Assembly (NCBI RefSeq): GCF_000014885.1
Contig: NC_011566.1
Span: 3,701,501 to 3,765,500, forward strand
Direction: 5' to 3'
From: Shewanella piezotolerans WP3
Lineage (GTDB): Bacteria > Pseudomonadota > Gammaproteobacteria > Enterobacterales > Shewanellaceae
Length of the DNA stretch: 64,000 nt
Positions 9,745 to 18,490 of this stretch are shown here, one piece after another. Within the stretch, counting starts at the first letter, position 1. Every line of letters starts with the position of its first letter. Below the pieces are notes generated by a model that worked only from the letters and a program-made list of their open reading frames with translations, did no database searches and was not told the origin of the DNA. The translations under genes were made by a program, and so were the position numbers.

Positions 9745-9918
9745 ATATGGAGTATCTTTCTTTTAGGTAGATGAAGACAAATAGTCAATATTACAGAGTA
9801 AAACATGGACTAGCAGCAAACAAGCGAAACCGCTAATCTAGACAACGGATGGATAAATTTTTAGCGACCATGATCGCCGTGTATACAATTAAGAACATGG
9901 GATAAAAAAGGACGAGTT

Positions 9919-10527
9919 CTACATCGCCTCACGTACTGGCCGAAAACTTTTACGATGTTCAGCAAGAATGCCGTACTTCGCTAATGCTTCAAAATGAGCC
10001 TTAGTCGGGTAACCTTTGTGTTTCTCAAAGCCATATTCAGGATACTGCGCAGCTAAAGCCTCCATCTCACGGTCGCGTACTACTTTCGCAACGATTGATG
10101 CGGCACTAATAGCATCGATAAGACCATCGCCCTTGATAATAGCATGGCTCTGCATGCCAAAATCAGGACAACGATTACCGTCGACTAATACAGAGGTCGG
10201 CTTAATAGATAGTCCTGCAACCGCTCGCTGCATTGCCATCATAGTGGCATGTAATATATTGATCTCGTCAATTTCAGCCGGCGTTGCCGCCCCAACACTG
10301 ACGCTTAAAGCTTTCTCTTGGATCTGATTAAATAGCAACTCTCGCTTTTTCTCTGAAAGTTTCTTTGAATCATTCAGGCCAACAATTGGATTATGGGGGT
10401 CTAAAATCACTGCCGCCGTCACCACATTACCAATCAGTGGCCCCCGACCAACCTCGTCAACACCTGCATATTGCCCAACACAGATAGCGTCTATCTGCTC
10501 AGGTGTTATCCCTTTAAACACTGCCAT
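9919..10527 (-). CDS. rnhB: Ribonuclease HII
   Basis: Cleaves RNA in RNA-DNA hybrids and initiates removal of misincorporated ribonucleotides. It has 202 residues (E. coli 198). The catalytic DEVGRG motif is at residues 24-29, the third acidic residue lies in SVLVDGNRCPD, and the C-terminal HKGYPTKAH motif is present. The ATG shares its position with the lpxB stop codon region (lpxB ends at 10527), so translation is probably coupled. The order lpxB-rnhB-dnaE is the conserved gammaproteobacterial one. Confidence 0.97.
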   Translation of the reverse strand: MAVFKGITPEQIDAICVGQYAGVDEVGRGPLIGNVVTAAVILDPHNPIVGLNDSKKLSEKKRELLFNQIQEKALSVSVGAATPAEIDEINILHATMMAMQRAVAGLSIKPTSVLVDGNRCPDFGMQSHAIIKGDGLIDAISAASIVAKVVRDREMEALAAQYPEYGFEKHKGYPTKAHFEALAKYGILAEHRKSFRPVREAM

Positions 10528-11678
10528 TAACTTTGTTCCTCAACGAGCTTAATTACCGCATCTGCCGCACGTGCACTGGCATCACGACGAATATCATTAT
10601 GCATTGCCATGAAACGATCATGTAGCGGAGTAAAATCGCTATCGAGTTGCACAGATACTGCATCAGCAATCTTTTGTGCGGTACAGTTCTCTTGAATAAG
10701 TTCATCCACGATATCATCGTCAGCCAACAAGTTTGGTAGCGAATATCGTTTAGTGAGCATCATACCTTTCGCAATACGATAGGTAATGGGGCTTACTCTA
10801 TAGGCAACGACCATAGGTCTTTTAACGAGCATCGCTTCGAGTGTTGCAGTGCCTGATGCGAGCAATATGCAATCGGCTGCAGCCATCACTTCGCGCGAAT
10901 GCCCCTCGATTAAATGAATCTCCAAATCTGCAGCATAGTCGCTAAGAGCTTGTTCGAATTGTGCCCTGCGTTTTTCATTCACAAGTGGCGTGACAAATTT
11001 GATATCAGGATAACGTTGCTTAATCAAACTAGCAGCCTTAACAAACGGCTCGGCAAGCATTTTTAACTCGCCACCTCGCGATCCTGGTAAAATAGCCAAA
11101 TATTCAGCTTCGCTATCAAGTCCAAGTAATTTGCGCGCCTCAGCTTTGCTGCTTTCTAATGGGATGTCATCTGCTAACGTGTGGCCGACAAAGGTACAAG
11201 GTACTTGGTACTTATCGTAAAAGGCTTTCTCAAATGGCAACAGTGACAACACCATATTAGTCGCCTTTGCAATTTTAAAGATTCGTTTTGGTCGCCATGC
11301 CCATACTGACGGGCTAACATAGTGAACCGTTTTGATGCCACGAGCTTTAAGCTTTAACTCAAGCCCTATATTAAAATCAGGCGCATCTATACCGATAAAG
11401 CAGTCCGGCTTGAGTTGCGTGATTTCATCAATGAGCGACGCCCTCACCTTCAACAACCTCGGTAAACGCGAAAGCACCTCAACAATCCCCATCACTGCAA
11501 GTTCTTCATAGGAGAACAGAGATTCAAAGCCAAGGGCGTCCATGCGTGGACCACCAATACCAACAAAGCGTGCATCTGGATAGCTTTGTTTAAGCGCCTT
11601 AATTAGGCCTGCGCCTAGAATATCACCTGAGATTTCTCCGGCGACCATAGCAAATATACGAGGAGTGTTTGAGCTCAT
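10527..11678 (-). CDS. lpxB: Lipid-A-disaccharide synthase
   Basis: Joins UDP-2,3-diacylglucosamine and lipid X to form the lipid A disaccharide at the inner face of the inner membrane. It has 383 residues (E. coli 382) and begins with MVAGEISGDILGAGLIKAL, the diagnostic LpxB N-terminus. FVGIGGPRMDALGFESL, YVSPSVWAWRPKR and ILPGSRGGELKML follow in family order. The start codon has no evident Shine-Dalgarno sequence; the bases just before it read TCCTCTCT. A terminator-like hairpin lies between lpxA and this gene, so its expression may be lowered relative to lpxA. Confidence 0.97.
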   Translation of the reverse strand: MSSNTPRIFAMVAGEISGDILGAGLIKALKQSYPDARFVGIGGPRMDALGFESLFSYEELAVMGIVEVLSRLPRLLKVRASLIDEITQLKPDCFIGIDAPDFNIGLELKLKARGIKTVHYVSPSVWAWRPKRIFKIAKATNMVLSLLPFEKAFYDKYQVPCTFVGHTLADDIPLESSKAEARKLLGLDSEAEYLAILPGSRGGELKMLAEPFVKAASLIKQRYPDIKFVTPLVNEKRRAQFEQALSDYAADLEIHLIEGHSREVMAAADCILLASGTATLEAMLVKRPMVVAYRVSPITYRIAKGMMLTKRYSLPNLLADDDIVDELIQENCTAQKIADAVSVQLDSDFTPLHDRFMAMHNDIRRDASARAADAVIKLVEEQS

Positions 11679-11711
11679 AGAGAGGAGTCTATTTTAGGAT
11701 GAATGATAAAG

Positions 11712-11736
11712 AAAAAACCCGCTATATAACGGGTTC
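11712..11736 (-). terminator. Terminator-like hairpin between lpxA and lpxB
   Basis: Read on the minus strand, AACCCG-TTATATAG-CGGGTT is followed directly by a run of Ts. The arms lie at 11716-11735, just after the lpxA stop codon (11746). It has the form of an intrinsic terminator inside what is normally one operon, so it may attenuate lpxB-rnhB expression. Confidence 0.65.
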
Positions 11737-11745
11737 TTATTCTTT

Positions 11746-12516
11746 CTAACGAACGATGCCTCTATTAGAGGAAGCTATAAAGTCGACCAACAGTTTAACT
11801 TGTTCATCATCTTCAGCCGCCTCCTTTAGCTGCTCGACCGCTTCTTCTACGGTTAAGCCGTTACGGTACAGCGTTTTATAAGCTCGTCGAACAGCAAGCT
11901 GAGATTCTTTAGAGAATCCACGACGCTTAAGTCCTTCACTATTAAGACCTCTCGGCACTGCGGGTTGACCCGAAGCCATTACAAACGGTGGCACGTCGTT
12001 CAAAATCAAAGAATAGCCAGCCGTAAATGCGTGAGCGCCGATCTTAACAAACTGATGTACGCCTGTCATGCCACCAAGAATGGCATAATCACCAACATGG
12101 ACATGACCCGCAATTGAGGCATTATTCGACATGATAACGTTGTTGCCGACTACGCAGTCGTGGGCAATATGCACATAAGCCATAAACAGGTTGTTTGAAC
12201 CGATGCGGGTTTCCCAATTATCTTGAGTTGTACCGCGGTGAATTGTTACCGATTCGCGAATAACATTATTATCGCCAATAATCAGACGAGTTGCTTCACC
12301 TGCAAACTTCTTATCTTGGCAGTCTTCGCCTACAGAGGCGAATTGATAAAATTTATTACCTTTGCCGATAACAGTTGGGCCTTTCACAACGACGTGTGAA
12401 CTAAACCAACAGTCATCACCAATTTCTACGTCTGCGCCAATATAAGTCCACGGACCTATAGTGACGTTATTGCCAATTTTGGCATCTGGATGGATGTAAG
12501 CTAATTTATCGATCAC
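11746..12516 (-). CDS. lpxA: UDP-N-acetylglucosamine acyltransferase LpxA
   Basis: The first step of lipid A synthesis: transfer of 3-hydroxyacyl from ACP to UDP-GlcNAc. I place the start at the GTG at 12516, giving 256 residues (E. coli 262) and the normal N-terminus (V/M)IDKLAYIHPDAKIG. The GTG overlaps the fabZ stop codon (GTGA) and has GGAGAGAG upstream. An ATG at 12558 would add 14 residues overlapping fabZ that the family lacks. Left-handed beta-helix hexapeptide repeats fill the first two thirds, and the catalytic histidine region reads VHIAHDCVVGNN. The C-terminal helical domain is complete. Confidence 0.96.
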   Translation of the reverse strand: MIDKLAYIHPDAKIGNNVTIGPWTYIGADVEIGDDCWFSSHVVVKGPTVIGKGNKFYQFASVGEDCQDKKFAGEATRLIIGDNNVIRESVTIHRGTTQDNWETRIGSNNLFMAYVHIAHDCVVGNNVIMSNNASIAGHVHVGDYAILGGMTGVHQFVKIGAHAFTAGYSLILNDVPPFVMASGQPAVPRGLNSEGLKRRGFSKESQLAVRRAYKTLYRNGLTVEEAVEQLKEAAEDDEQVKLLVDFIASSNRGIVR

Positions 12517-12974
12517 TTGGAAATCTCTCTCCGTGCACACATTATTTCGGCTGAACAAACAACCTCGCCATCCACTTTGGCTTCGCCAGTAAATACGCCT
12601 ATTCCACGGCGCTCTTTAATCATTTTAACTTCGAAATGCAACTGATCGCCTGGTTCTACAACACGCTTAAAACGTGCTTTGTCGATCCCAGCAAAATAGT
12701 ATAGTGCATCGTTCGAAGGTGCATCACTCATCGTCTTGAATGCTAAAAGACCTGTAGCTTGCGCCATAGCTTCTAAAATCAATACGCCTGGCATCACAGG
12801 TTGAACCGGGAAATGCCCCTGAAAGAATGGCTCATTAATGGTGACGTTTTTGATAGCGTGTAAGGTCTCACCTGGGGTGAAATCCAATACTCTATCAATC
12901 AATAAAAACGGGTATCTATGAGGTAAAAACTTTAGGATCTCTTTGATATCCATTGTATTCAATTGATTTGACAC
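12513..12974 (-). CDS. fabZ: 3-hydroxyacyl-ACP dehydratase FabZ
   Basis: Dehydrates 3-hydroxyacyl-ACP in fatty acid synthesis, competing with LpxA/LpxD for the same intermediates, which explains its place in the lipid A operon. It has 153 residues and a hot-dog fold. The catalytic histidine is in GHFP (His54) and the catalytic glutamate in MPGVLILEAMAQ (Glu67). HRYPFLLIDRVLDF is the usual N-terminal signature. It overlaps lpxA by four bases and follows lpxD after 38 bases. Confidence 0.97.
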   Translation of the reverse strand: MSNQLNTMDIKEILKFLPHRYPFLLIDRVLDFTPGETLHAIKNVTINEPFFQGHFPVQPVMPGVLILEAMAQATGLLAFKTMSDAPSNDALYYFAGIDKARFKRVVEPGDQLHFEVKMIKERRGIGVFTGEAKVDGEVVCSAEIMCARREISK

Positions 12975-13012
12975 GAAACTTATTCCTTAATCTGCCCTAG
13001 GCAGCTAATCAT

Positions 13013-14029
13013 TTACTTTGTGTTTTTCTCTAGCAACTTCACGCGCTGAAAAAGCCCATCAAGTTGTCTAAAGCGAACAGTATTTTTACGCCACAGTTTG
13101 TTATCCATCGCAACCGTTGCAGAAGAATATACACCCGGCTCTCGGATCACACTGGTAATATTAGTGCTACCAGTAACATGTACACCGTCGCAAATACTTA
13201 GGTGTCCTGAAATTGCGCAATTGCCGCCGATGATACAGTGCTTACCAATAGTGACACTACCAGCAACAACGGTACTTCCCGCTATCGCGGTATTAGCACC
13301 AATAATATCGTTGTGCGCTATCTGAACTTGGTTATCTAAAATAACGCCGTCATGAATTTCGGTATGATCTATCGCGCCGCGATCAATGGTAGTATTTGCA
13401 CCGATCTCGACACGGTCTCCAATTCGAACACCGCCAGTTTGTGGGATTTTAATCCACTGACCACGTTCATTGGCATAACCGAATCCATCTGAGCCTATAA
13501 TAGTACCCGAATGAACAATACAGTCTTGACCTAAATGTACATCATGATAGACGGTCACATTCGCCCATAATAATGTGTTAGAGCCAATAACACTGTCTTG
13601 TCCAACAACACTGCCAGCGCCAACTTGGACATTGTTACCAAGAACAACATTTTCACCAATCACTGCATTGGCACCAATAGCAACATCCTCTCCTAGCATA
13701 GCAGAAGCAGCTATTTGTGCAGAAGGGTGAATATTTTCAGCCGCTTTTGGCGTGGTATCAAGGAATTGTGCAATGCGGGCAAAGCCAACATAGGGGTCTT
13801 TTAGGACAATAGCATTGCCCTTAAACCCTTCAGCATCTGCCGGACTCATCAAAATCGCTGATGCAGCAGTAGTTTCAAGCTGCGAACGGTATTTTGAGTT
13901 TGCCAAAAAAGAGATTTGACCTTTACCTGCACCGTCCAAAGTGCCGACCGTTGATATTTCAACGGAGTCGTCACCTTGAACATCTGCATTAAGATGGTCA
14001 GCCAGTACTCTTAAAGTATAGCTAGTCAT
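13013..14029 (-). CDS. lpxD: UDP-3-O-acylglucosamine N-acyltransferase LpxD
   Basis: The third step of lipid A synthesis: N-acylation of UDP-3-O-acyl-glucosamine from acyl-ACP. It has 338 residues (E. coli 341). An N-terminal uridine-binding domain (ISFLANSKYRSQL) is followed by a long left-handed beta-helix of hexapeptide repeats, which includes GSDGFGYANERGQWIKIPQ and the catalytic histidine in QVQIAHNDIIGANTAIAG. The C-terminal helix is present. It lies 4 bases after skp in the bamA-skp-lpxD-fabZ-lpxA-lpxB block. Confidence 0.97.
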   Translation of the reverse strand: MTSYTLRVLADHLNADVQGDDSVEISTVGTLDGAGKGQISFLANSKYRSQLETTAASAILMSPADAEGFKGNAIVLKDPYVGFARIAQFLDTTPKAAENIHPSAQIAASAMLGEDVAIGANAVIGENVVLGNNVQVGAGSVVGQDSVIGSNTLLWANVTVYHDVHLGQDCIVHSGTIIGSDGFGYANERGQWIKIPQTGGVRIGDRVEIGANTTIDRGAIDHTEIHDGVILDNQVQIAHNDIIGANTAIAGSTVVAGSVTIGKHCIIGGNCAISGHLSICDGVHVTGSTNITSVIREPGVYSSATVAMDNKLWRKNTVRFRQLDGLFQRVKLLEKNTK

Positions 14030-14033
14030 CTAA

Positions 14034-14540
14034 TTACTTGCCTTTACCTAGAGCTTCAACAATCTTGTTGCTGATGTCAGCAGATGGCTTAACGTAGATA
14101 ACTGCACCACGTTGTAATACCATGTCATACTGCTCTTTTTCAGCAATTGTATTGATTGTCTTTTGTACTTCAAGAAGTAGTTTATTTTGCTCTTCACCGT
14201 TACGACGACGCATATCTTCGTCTAATGCTTTGCCTTTAAGTTGTAGCTCAGCCTTCATTGATTCCATTTTACGAACCATTTCAGTCTTTTGAGACTCACT
14301 CATAAGCGCTGCATCACGTTGTTGCTTTTCAAGCAAACCACGAAGCTCTTCCTGCATTTTCTGTACAGCGGCAACACGGTCACCAAACTCTGCTTTTAAA
14401 GTTTCGTTAACTTGTTCGCGTTGAGGTAGCTGCTCAAATACAGCTTGCATATCTACAACTGCAATCTTTTCAGCGTGCGCAGCTAATGGTGCACCTAAAA
14501 GAACTAAAACCATCATTGCGCGATTTAACATCTTATTCAA
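14034..14540 (-). CDS. skp: Periplasmic OmpH/Skp chaperone
   Basis: Holds unfolded outer-membrane proteins in the periplasm on the way to BamA. It has 168 residues with a clear signal peptide (MNKMLNRAMMVLVLLGAPLAAHA, cleavage before EKIAVVD). The core IAVVDMQAVFEQLPQ strand is followed by a long charged coiled-coil tentacle (about residues 55-120), then YDMVLQRGAVIYVKPSADI. It lies directly downstream of bamA, as in E. coli, which fits a joint role in outer-membrane biogenesis. Confidence 0.95.
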   Translation of the reverse strand: MNKMLNRAMMVLVLLGAPLAAHAEKIAVVDMQAVFEQLPQREQVNETLKAEFGDRVAAVQKMQEELRGLLEKQQRDAALMSESQKTEMVRKMESMKAELQLKGKALDEDMRRRNGEEQNKLLLEVQKTINTIAEKEQYDMVLQRGAVIYVKPSADISNKIVEALGKGK

Positions 14541-14590
14541 AACAAACTCCTTTATCTCAGCAAAACTTGCCGATTACATTTAAATTATTT

Positions 14591-17074
14591 TTAGAAAGTT
14601 TTACCAATATTAAACGAGAAGATCTCAGTTTCATCATCCTCGTATTCCTTGATTGGCCATGCAAGACTAAACACCATAGGTCCCATCGGCGATAACCACT
14701 GCACGCTCATACCCCAAGAGGCACGAATACGACTCGGATCGCTATAATCTTCAAGTTTATTAAACTCTTCTATTGGAAGATAACGATACGACTCATAGTC
14801 AAACTCAGTATCCCATACGTTACCCGCATCCACAAAGAAGCTTGTACGAACAGAGTTGGTATAGGCTTCATCTAAGAACGGCGTAGGTACAATTAACTCT
14901 AAACTCGCTGTTGCAATAGCGTTACCACCAATTGAGCGACCTGAACTAACTTGAATTTGGTTCGGATCCCCAGGTAGCGTACAACCCGTTCCAGAAGGAT
15001 CTGGTGAACAAGGCTCGCTGCCACGATATAAGTAGAATGAACGTGGACCAACCGAGTTAGACTTAAAGCCACGTAATGAACTACTACCACCTGAGTAATA
15101 GTTTTCCCAGAACGGTAGAATTTGGTCATTATCATTAAACTGACCGTAACCATTACCATAACCTAAACGGCCACGCGCTAGCATAACAAAGCTGTGACTA
15201 CGGTTAATAGGGAAATAAAAGTTGGTATCAAAGTCTGCTTTAAAATATTGTAAGTCTGACCCAGGAACCGTCATCTTACCGTTCAAACGCTGTGACGAGC
15301 CGTCTGATGGGAAGGTACCGCGGTTCAAGTTACTTCTTGACCAACCGAGACTTAACTCAAAGTTATCAAAGCTCAAGCCAGCATTAGGATCATCCGAATC
15401 TCGGTAGATGTCGTAGAACCTAACCGCTTGTTCATAAGCCGAAATCTCTGAAATTTCGTTATGGCGATAACCTATACCACCGTTTATACGGTTGTATTCA
15501 TTAATTGGGAAGCCCGAATTGATTGCAATTCCATAGGAGCTATTTTTATAGGCCTCTAGGTTTGCTTCATCAGCATCAAATTCGCTCCAATAGATACTGC
15601 CACCTAAACTTACACCATCTTTAGTGAAGTAAGGGTCAGTAAACGATAGGTTAACGTTTTTAGAATATTTATTGGTATTCAAGTTGACGCCAGCTTGGTT
15701 ACCAGTACCAAGGAAGTTGCTTTGCTGTACACCGAACTGCAGGCTAAGCCCAGATTCAGTACCGTAACCCACACCAGCGTTAAATGAACCAGATGGCTGT
15801 TCTTTCACATTAAAAGCAACATCAACTAAATCATCAGTGCCAGGAACTTGAACCGTTTCAGTATCAACAGTCTCGAAATAACCTAAGCGGTTTAAGTTAG
15901 ACTTTGACAGTTCAACTTGAGCAGAGTTTAACCATGCCCCTTCCATTTGACGCAATTGACGACGCATAACTTCATCTTTCGTCACTGTATTACCAGCGAA
16001 ATTGATATTACGCACGTAGACACGCTTACCTGGTTTAACATTGATATTTAACGTCACTTCTTTAGTTTCGTCATCAATTTCAGGGTAAGTCTTCACTTCA
16101 GGGTAGGCATAGCCGTAACGACCTAGATACTTACCATACATCTCTTCGGTAAATGTAACATCGCCGCCGTTATACATATCGCCTTCTTTGATAGGCAAGA
16201 TTGCTTGTAGCAACTCTTCACGCCCCATCAAATCACCCGTTAAGTTAACGTCTTTAACCTTATACTGCTCACCTTCATCTACATTAATCGTAATGTAGAG
16301 ACCTTTGCGGTCAGGAGTCATAGCGACTTGAGTTGAAGTCACATCAAAGCGAATATAACCGCGATTCTGATAATAGGTTTTAATCGTTTCTAAATCGGCT
16401 TGAAGCTTTTGCTTTTGGTAACGACGTTCACCAAATAGATCCCACCAAGCAACATAATCTTTAAGCTCAAGCATACCAATGAGCTCTTCGTCACTAAATT
16501 CACTGTTACCAACAACGTTGATTTGACGAATTTCAGCAGCTAAGCCTTCGGTAAAGGAGAATTTAAGCTCGACACGATTACGCGGCAAATTGACGATCTC
16601 AGCTTTTACCTTGGCGCCATACTTACCAACGCCATAGTAGAAATCTTGAAGGCCTTTTTCGATGCCAGACAGCATGGTACGGTCAAGTGACTCACCAATT
16701 TTAACGCCTGAACCATCAAGACTTTCTTGCAGCTGTTCATCTTTAATGTCTTTGTTACCCTCAAAGGTAACAGAGCTAATTGTCGGCCTTTCGGTGACTT
16801 TAACCACCAAAACATTGCCGTCACGCAACACTTCAATCTTTTCGAAGTTAGTTGACGCATATAAGCTCTTAATTGCTTGCTGCAATTTTAATTGATCAAC
16901 AGTATCACCTACCTTCACTGGTAGGTTTAGTAGAGCGGCACCGAGTGCAACTCGCTGTAATCCTTCAACTTGGATATCAGCTACTTCAAAAGGTTGAAAA
17001 GTATCAGCCCAACCGTTCCCTGAAAAAGACGCTCCGACTAATAACATCGAGGCAAAAATTTTATTCAATCTCAT
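14591..17074 (-). CDS. bamA: Outer membrane protein assembly factor BamA
   Basis: The central subunit of the beta-barrel assembly machine. It has 827 residues. After a signal peptide (ending SGNGWA), five POTRA domains run to about residue 425 (for example DIQVEGLQRVALGAALLNLP in the first and VRNINFAGNTVTKDEVMRRQ in the last). The C-terminal 16-strand barrel follows and ends with the phenylalanine signature FNIGKTF. The conserved loop-6 motif appears as LRGF in SSSLRGFKSNSVGPRS; VRGF or LRGF are both usual. It is preceded by rseP and followed by skp. Confidence 0.97.
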   Translation of the reverse strand: MRLNKIFASMLLVGASFSGNGWADTFQPFEVADIQVEGLQRVALGAALLNLPVKVGDTVDQLKLQQAIKSLYASTNFEKIEVLRDGNVLVVKVTERPTISSVTFEGNKDIKDEQLQESLDGSGVKIGESLDRTMLSGIEKGLQDFYYGVGKYGAKVKAEIVNLPRNRVELKFSFTEGLAAEIRQINVVGNSEFSDEELIGMLELKDYVAWWDLFGERRYQKQKLQADLETIKTYYQNRGYIRFDVTSTQVAMTPDRKGLYITINVDEGEQYKVKDVNLTGDLMGREELLQAILPIKEGDMYNGGDVTFTEEMYGKYLGRYGYAYPEVKTYPEIDDETKEVTLNINVKPGKRVYVRNINFAGNTVTKDEVMRRQLRQMEGAWLNSAQVELSKSNLNRLGYFETVDTETVQVPGTDDLVDVAFNVKEQPSGSFNAGVGYGTESGLSLQFGVQQSNFLGTGNQAGVNLNTNKYSKNVNLSFTDPYFTKDGVSLGGSIYWSEFDADEANLEAYKNSSYGIAINSGFPINEYNRINGGIGYRHNEISEISAYEQAVRFYDIYRDSDDPNAGLSFDNFELSLGWSRSNLNRGTFPSDGSSQRLNGKMTVPGSDLQYFKADFDTNFYFPINRSHSFVMLARGRLGYGNGYGQFNDNDQILPFWENYYSGGSSSLRGFKSNSVGPRSFYLYRGSEPCSPDPSGTGCTLPGDPNQIQVSSGRSIGGNAIATASLELIVPTPFLDEAYTNSVRTSFFVDAGNVWDTEFDYESYRYLPIEEFNKLEDYSDPSRIRASWGMSVQWLSPMGPMVFSLAWPIKEYEDDETEIFSFNIGKTF

Positions 17075-17105
17075 AGAGCACTTCTAATTATTTGTCTGTC
17101 CCTGA

Positions 17106-18476
17106 TCAGAGTCGGGAAAAATCATTGAAGAGCGCAACACTCATCAACATTAGCAGCAATGCTGCCCCAAATCTGAATCCAATTTCCTGAACCTTTTCAG
17201 GTACAGGCCTGCCTGTTATCACTTCTACGAAGTAATACAAAAGGTGTCCTCCATCTAGCACTGGCAAAGGCAAAAGATTAATTATGCCCAAGTTCACGCT
17301 AATCAAAGCAAGAAAACCTAAAAAGTAAACTAATCCGACATTAGCACTATTTCCCGCACCTTGTGCAATAGAAATAGGGCCACTCAGATTTTTAACTGAC
17401 ACGTCACCAGTTAATAACTTGCCAATCATCTTAATGCTGACTGAGACAAGTTGCCATGTTTTATCCACTGCAACAGGAAAAGAGTCAAAAAAACCATACT
17501 CTAACTGCAATTTCATGTTGTCTGGCCATGGCTCAGAGGTAGGAGCAACCCCAATCACTCCCTCAATGCCACCATCAGCATTTTCACGAGACTTAGGAGT
17601 CACCTTCATCACGAGCTGTTCACCGTTACGTCTAACCGTTATATCAAGGCTTTTATTTGGGGATTGTTGAACAATTTCAACAAAACGTGGCCACTCACTA
17701 TAACGTTCGCCGTCAATAGCAACCAAAATATCACCGACTTTAATGCCCGCAAGCCCAGCAGCTCCATCTTCGCTGACCATTGCTAACGTAGGTAAAATCT
17801 GTGGGCGATACATGCCCAAACCAATAGCAGTAATAGGAAGTTCTTTTTCTGGGTCAAACTTCCACTCACGAGTATCTAACGTATATTGTTGCGCATTCGA
17901 ATTTGTCCCTTCTAGGCGTTCTAAAGGCGCGACTGATATATCAACTTGTTGGTTACCTATGTGGCCTGCAAGTGCCAGATTAACTTCTTCCCAATCTTTA
18001 ACTTTTTGTCCGCCAACAGACATGATTTGCAGCGGCTCTTTGACAACAATTTGCGCGGCAGGAGACCCTGCAACGGTTGAATCAATGACGGGTTTAATGG
18101 CTGGAACACCAATGAGATACATTGCATATAGCGCTAGGATAGCGAACAAGAAGTTCGCAATTGGACCTGCACTTACAATGGCAATGCGCTGCCACACTCC
18201 CTTACGGTTGAAGGCTTGATCTTTCAACTCTTCTGGTACGTCATCAACACGCTCATCGAGCATCTTGACATAACCACCGAGAGGGATCATCGCGATAACA
18301 TACTCAGTGCCATCTTGTCCGGTTTTACGCCAAATAGCTTTACCGAAACCAATAGAGAATCGCTCAACTTTAACGCCGCACTTTCTCGCGACCCAAAAGT
18401 GTCCATATTCATGTGCAGCGATCAAAATACCTAGTGCGACAATAAACGAACCTAGGTTCCAAAAAAAATCTATCAT
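17106..18476 (-). CDS. rseP: Site-2 protease RseP (sigma-E regulator)
   Basis: An intramembrane zinc metalloprotease that cuts RseA after DegS, releasing sigma-E when outer-membrane proteins misfold. It has 456 residues. The zinc-binding HEYGH is at 22-26 in the first membrane segment, and the third ligand lies in LPLPVLDGGH near the C-terminus. Two PDZ domains occupy the periplasmic middle part (one around GLAGIKVGDILVAIDGERY). Its position directly before bamA matches the E. coli order. Confidence 0.96.
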   Translation of the reverse strand: MIDFFWNLGSFIVALGILIAAHEYGHFWVARKCGVKVERFSIGFGKAIWRKTGQDGTEYVIAMIPLGGYVKMLDERVDDVPEELKDQAFNRKGVWQRIAIVSAGPIANFLFAILALYAMYLIGVPAIKPVIDSTVAGSPAAQIVVKEPLQIMSVGGQKVKDWEEVNLALAGHIGNQQVDISVAPLERLEGTNSNAQQYTLDTREWKFDPEKELPITAIGLGMYRPQILPTLAMVSEDGAAGLAGIKVGDILVAIDGERYSEWPRFVEIVQQSPNKSLDITVRRNGEQLVMKVTPKSRENADGGIEGVIGVAPTSEPWPDNMKLQLEYGFFDSFPVAVDKTWQLVSVSIKMIGKLLTGDVSVKNLSGPISIAQGAGNSANVGLVYFLGFLALISVNLGIINLLPLPVLDGGHLLYYFVEVITGRPVPEKVQEIGFRFGAALLLMLMSVALFNDFSRL

Positions 18477-18490
18477 TCCCTTCCTCTGAA

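Noticed and set aside
12517..12558. Upstream ATG start for lpxA
   Set aside because: It would add 14 residues that overlap fabZ and are absent from the family; the GTG at 12516 overlaps the fabZ stop codon and has a good ribosome site.
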